DNA from: Trema orientale
Taxonomy: Eukaryota > Streptophyta > Magnoliopsida > Rosales > Cannabaceae
Assembly: GCA_002914845.1 (NCBI GenBank)
Contig: JXTC01000210.1
Span: forward strand, 276,886 to 340,885
Length of the DNA: 64,000 nt
Reading direction: 5' to 3'
Translations under genes and position numbers: made by a program
Part shown: piece after piece, positions 61,253 through 64,000 of the stretch
Layout: every line of letters starts with the position of its first letter
Position numbering within the stretch: the first letter of the stretch is position 1
Notes under the pieces: generated by a model
Told to the model about the DNA's origin: nothing
Database searches by the model: none
The model's input: only the letters and a program-made list of their open reading frames with translations

Positions 61253-63886
61253 ATGGCAGAGACGCTCCATCCCACCTCCTCTTCCGTTCCCCAAACCCTA
61301 GTTCTTCCCGAATCGGAGTCCGAAACCGACACCGCCTATTCAATTTCCGCCTACGACGAGCCCCAAAACCCTAACCCGAACCCGAATCCGGTCGCCACCC
61401 GGGTCCCGAACCTCCTCCACCTCTCCTTCAACCAGGACTATGGCTGTTTCGCCTTGGGCACCGACATGGGGTTCCGAATCTACAACTGCGATCCGTTCCG
61501 CGAGATCTTCCGGCGGGACTTCGGGACGCGTGGCGGGATCGGGTTAGTGCAGATGCTGTTCCGCTGCAACATACTCGCCCTCGTCGGGGGCGGACCCGAC
61601 CCGCAGTACCCGATTAACAAGGTCATGATCTGGGACGACCACCAGTCCCGGTGCATCGGCGAGCTATCGTTTCGGTCCGAGGTCAAGGGGGTTCGGCTCA
61701 GGCGGGACCGAATTGTGGTGGTTTTGGTTCAGAAGATTTTCGTGTACAATTTTGCGGACCTGAAGCTTCTGCATCAAATTGAGACTATTGCGAACCCTAA
61801 GGGACTTTGTGAGGTCTCGCACGTGTCTAGTCCGGTTGTACTGGTGTGCCCTGGTCTCCAAAAGGGTCAGGTTCGAGTCGAGCATTATGGGTCGAAGCGA
61901 ACCAAGTTCATAATGGCTCATGATTCGAGAATTTCTTGCTTCTCGCTCACTCAGGACGGCCGGTTACTCGCTACGGCTAGTAGTAAAGGCACTCTGGTTA
62001 GAATTTTCAATACGTTGGATGGTTCTTTGCTCCAAGAGGTAAAGTTTTATTATTTTATTTTGTCGTTTGCCTGGTTCAATTATTCATTGTATTTGTGCTT
62101 TTGCGTAAAGGGTATATGTATGTCTATGAATTGGAGTTTGGGGAGTTTATGAATGTAATTGGTTTAGTATCTGAGAGATTGAGACCTTAAATTTAGTGAA
62201 AATTTGCAACTTTGATTGCTCTTAGAGTCTTTGCTTAAGTAATGTTGTGGGAAACAGTTTTGTGTGAGAGATGAAAATAATGAGATTAAGTTTGGTTAAG
62301 CTTAAATTTGACATTTTTGGCTTCTCGATGCAGTTAAGGAGAGGTGCTGATCGAGCAGAGATATATAGTCTTGCTTTCTCTTCTAATGCGCAGTGGTTAG
62401 CTGTCTCAAGTGACAAGGGAACTGTCCATGTATTCAGTCTAAAGGTTGATTCAGGACTTTTAGCAAATGATCTATCACTCAGTACGCCTGAATCCAATCT
62501 TTCTAATCCATCAGCCATTCCTTCTCTTTCCTTCATGAAAGGTAATACATGTTGCGGTGTATATGTAGTTTGCTTGAAGGGGTTGGTATTGTAAAACCAA
62601 TTAGTAGTGTTGAAAGTTATCCTGTAATACTACATAAGTGGACATCCAAAAGCAGTTCCAAACNGGATGTCCGGTTCGGCCCCCTCCCGGACTAATCCCA
62701 TGGGGGGATACCCTGCGCACCCCAACACCAGGTCCGGGGAGACAACAGAAATTAGTTCAGCTACAAGGATTTGAACTTGAGACGTCTAACTTAGTTAGAC
62801 TTCTCATGCTACCCTCCTTGCCTCTAATTATGTTTTACTGACTCGAGTAAATTTGATAAATTTGTTTTTCAACCGCTGGTGCTACAAGCTTGGATGTAGT
62901 AGTAGTCGTAAGTGTTTTAAGGTTTATTAAATAGAATGCCATGTTAATCCAAACACTTTTTGCTTTGCACTGATGGGTATTGCCAAATATGAACAGCATC
63001 TGGAGTTGCAGTATTTTATATGTTTGAACATTGTGGGATGTATGATTTTTTGTTTCTCAATCTCGTTATGGTTTGCAGGTGTGCTGCCAAAATATTTCAG
63101 CTCGGAGTGGTCAGTGGCTCAGTTTCATTTGCAAGAAGGCTTGCAGCACATAGTTGCCTTTGGACACCAGAAGAATGTAGTTGTGATTCTTGGCATGGAT
63201 GGAAGGTAAAACAAACTGAATTACTAAAATCTGGTAACTTGGGAGCTGGGGGGTGGGGTGAAATCTAAATTGAAATCAGTTTGAAATTAGCCCTGGGTTG
63301 GACTATACATAGCTCATAAATTAAATTGCATTATATAGTCTTTTAAGCTGTTAGTCATGGTTTATAAGGGTCAAGCTTCTATGTAGTTTCATCTAATCCT
63401 CTATATGCCTGATTTGGTAAGATTTGAACATAAATTCTTGCTTTTACCGGGTTTACATTACATTTGAAGTTTCTGATCCTTTAAGACATTGAGAATATAA
63501 CAGGAGGTTATATTAGGGGTTTCTGATAGGTTATGGTGTCAATTGTCAATCATATTTCCGGGTGCCACAGGACCCTTTTTATGATATATATGTATACATG
63601 TATTTGTTTATTTTCCATGAGAAAATTTTGAGAGTTTATTTATTGCCTGTCTATTATCTGTGATCTTGTATTTACTAAAATGATTAAAATCTGATTTTCT
63701 TTATTTTGGTGGGATGTACTTCCTTCAGCGCATTGATATTGAGCTTGTCTTCTTCAAACTTTATAATGAAACCTTGTATTGGGTGATTTTTGCAGCTTCT
63801 ATCGATGTGAGTTCAACCCAGCAAATGGCGGAGAGATGACTCAGCTTGAATATTATAATTTTCTGAAACCAGAACAAACTTTCTAA
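61253..63886 (+). CDS. ATG18A: autophagy-related protein 18a-like (PROPPIN), four exons
   Basis: Exons are 61253-62038, 62334-62541, 63079-63205 and 63796-63886, with GT..AG introns and matching phases, giving 403 residues. PROPPINs are seven-bladed WD40-type propellers that bind PI3P on forming autophagosomes. The lipid-binding motif at residues 263-266 is LRRG, the plant form of FRRG. The propeller begins near residue 52 ([20 protein letters not shown]) and ends near 390 ([26 protein letters not shown]). [20 protein letters not shown] precedes the motif, as in Arabidopsis ATG18a. The N-terminal 50 residues are low-complexity, with PNPNPNP. Length fits the family (about 400-430). The start gives [11 protein letters not shown]; no stop or frame break was seen. 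Confidence 0.95.
62655..62826 (-). mobile_element. tRNA-derived SINE in ATG18 intron 2
   Basis: Read on the minus strand it has a box-B-like AGTTCAAATCCTTG, a box-A-like TAGCATGAGAAG upstream, and a body with GGGTATCCCCCCATGGGA and TTAGTCCGGGA typical of plant Au-type SINEs. It is more GC-rich than the intron. An N at 62664 lies at its 3' end, so its tail is not defined. Confidence 0.7.
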
Positions 63887-64000
63887 GTTGTGGAATATAT
63901 ATATATATATACATGAGATCTATATTTGGGGGTGATTCCTGTTAATATTATGTTCTTTCTATTATCTTTTATAATATCTTTTAGGGAACTGATCCAGATC
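63887..64000. other. 3' flank of ATG18
   Basis: Probable 3' UTR with an ATATAT run (63896-63911). The window ends here. Confidence 0.4.

Overview
The window is 64 kb of AT-rich nuclear DNA from a flowering plant, most likely a eudicot. The evidence is intron-containing plant genes (an SDR oxidoreductase, a C2-domain protein, an ATG18/PROPPIN), plant-type Ty1/copia and Athila-like Ty3/gypsy retrotransposons, a Helitron carrying an RPA-like gene, hAT and Mutator-type elements. The species cannot be fixed from sequence alone. There are two assembly gaps (22452-22451+651 and 40818-40979) and four single-N joins (30177, 44533, 46612, 62664).

Layout. 1-4693: 3' two thirds of a dead Ty1/copia element with its 3' LTR. 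4694-7893: gene-free DNA with a degenerate repeat array. 7899-13787: a second, complete but decayed Ty1/copia element with both LTRs, PBS, PPT and a 5-bp target duplication. 13793-19770: gene-poor, with a clear exon of a polyprenyl (solanesyl) diphosphate synthase, a pair of unidentified exons, and a foldback MITE. 19771-20623: an internally deleted hAT element. 21794-21994: a Mutator-type MITE. About 23.5-47.85 kb: a decayed autonomous-type Helitron (Rep/helicase plus an RPA70-like gene) whose Rep exon is split by a nested stack. The stack is an Athila-like element (30079-41515), broken by a Tekay/Del-like solo LTR (32701-36984), itself broken by a copia solo LTR (34856-35819). All three junctions carry 5-bp target duplications, exact for the innermost and 4 of 5 for the other two. 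48.4-50.9 kb: tandem repeats and three Mutator-type MITEs. 51225-64000: the genic end.

The live genes are a five-exon tropinone-reductase-like SDR (minus, 268 aa), a single-exon C2 protein (plus, 209 aa) and a four-exon ATG18a-like autophagy gene (plus, 403 aa). All three are open throughout with consistent splice phases. A 1.46-kb Athila-type solo LTR and two to three MITEs lie between them, and a SINE sits in an ATG18 intron. The genes do not form a pathway. I found no clearly undescribed biological system. The most notable material is the four-deep nested insertion, the Athila-like derivative that lacks most of its pol region, the Helitron RPA gene, and the unusual density of 9-bp-TSD MITEs.
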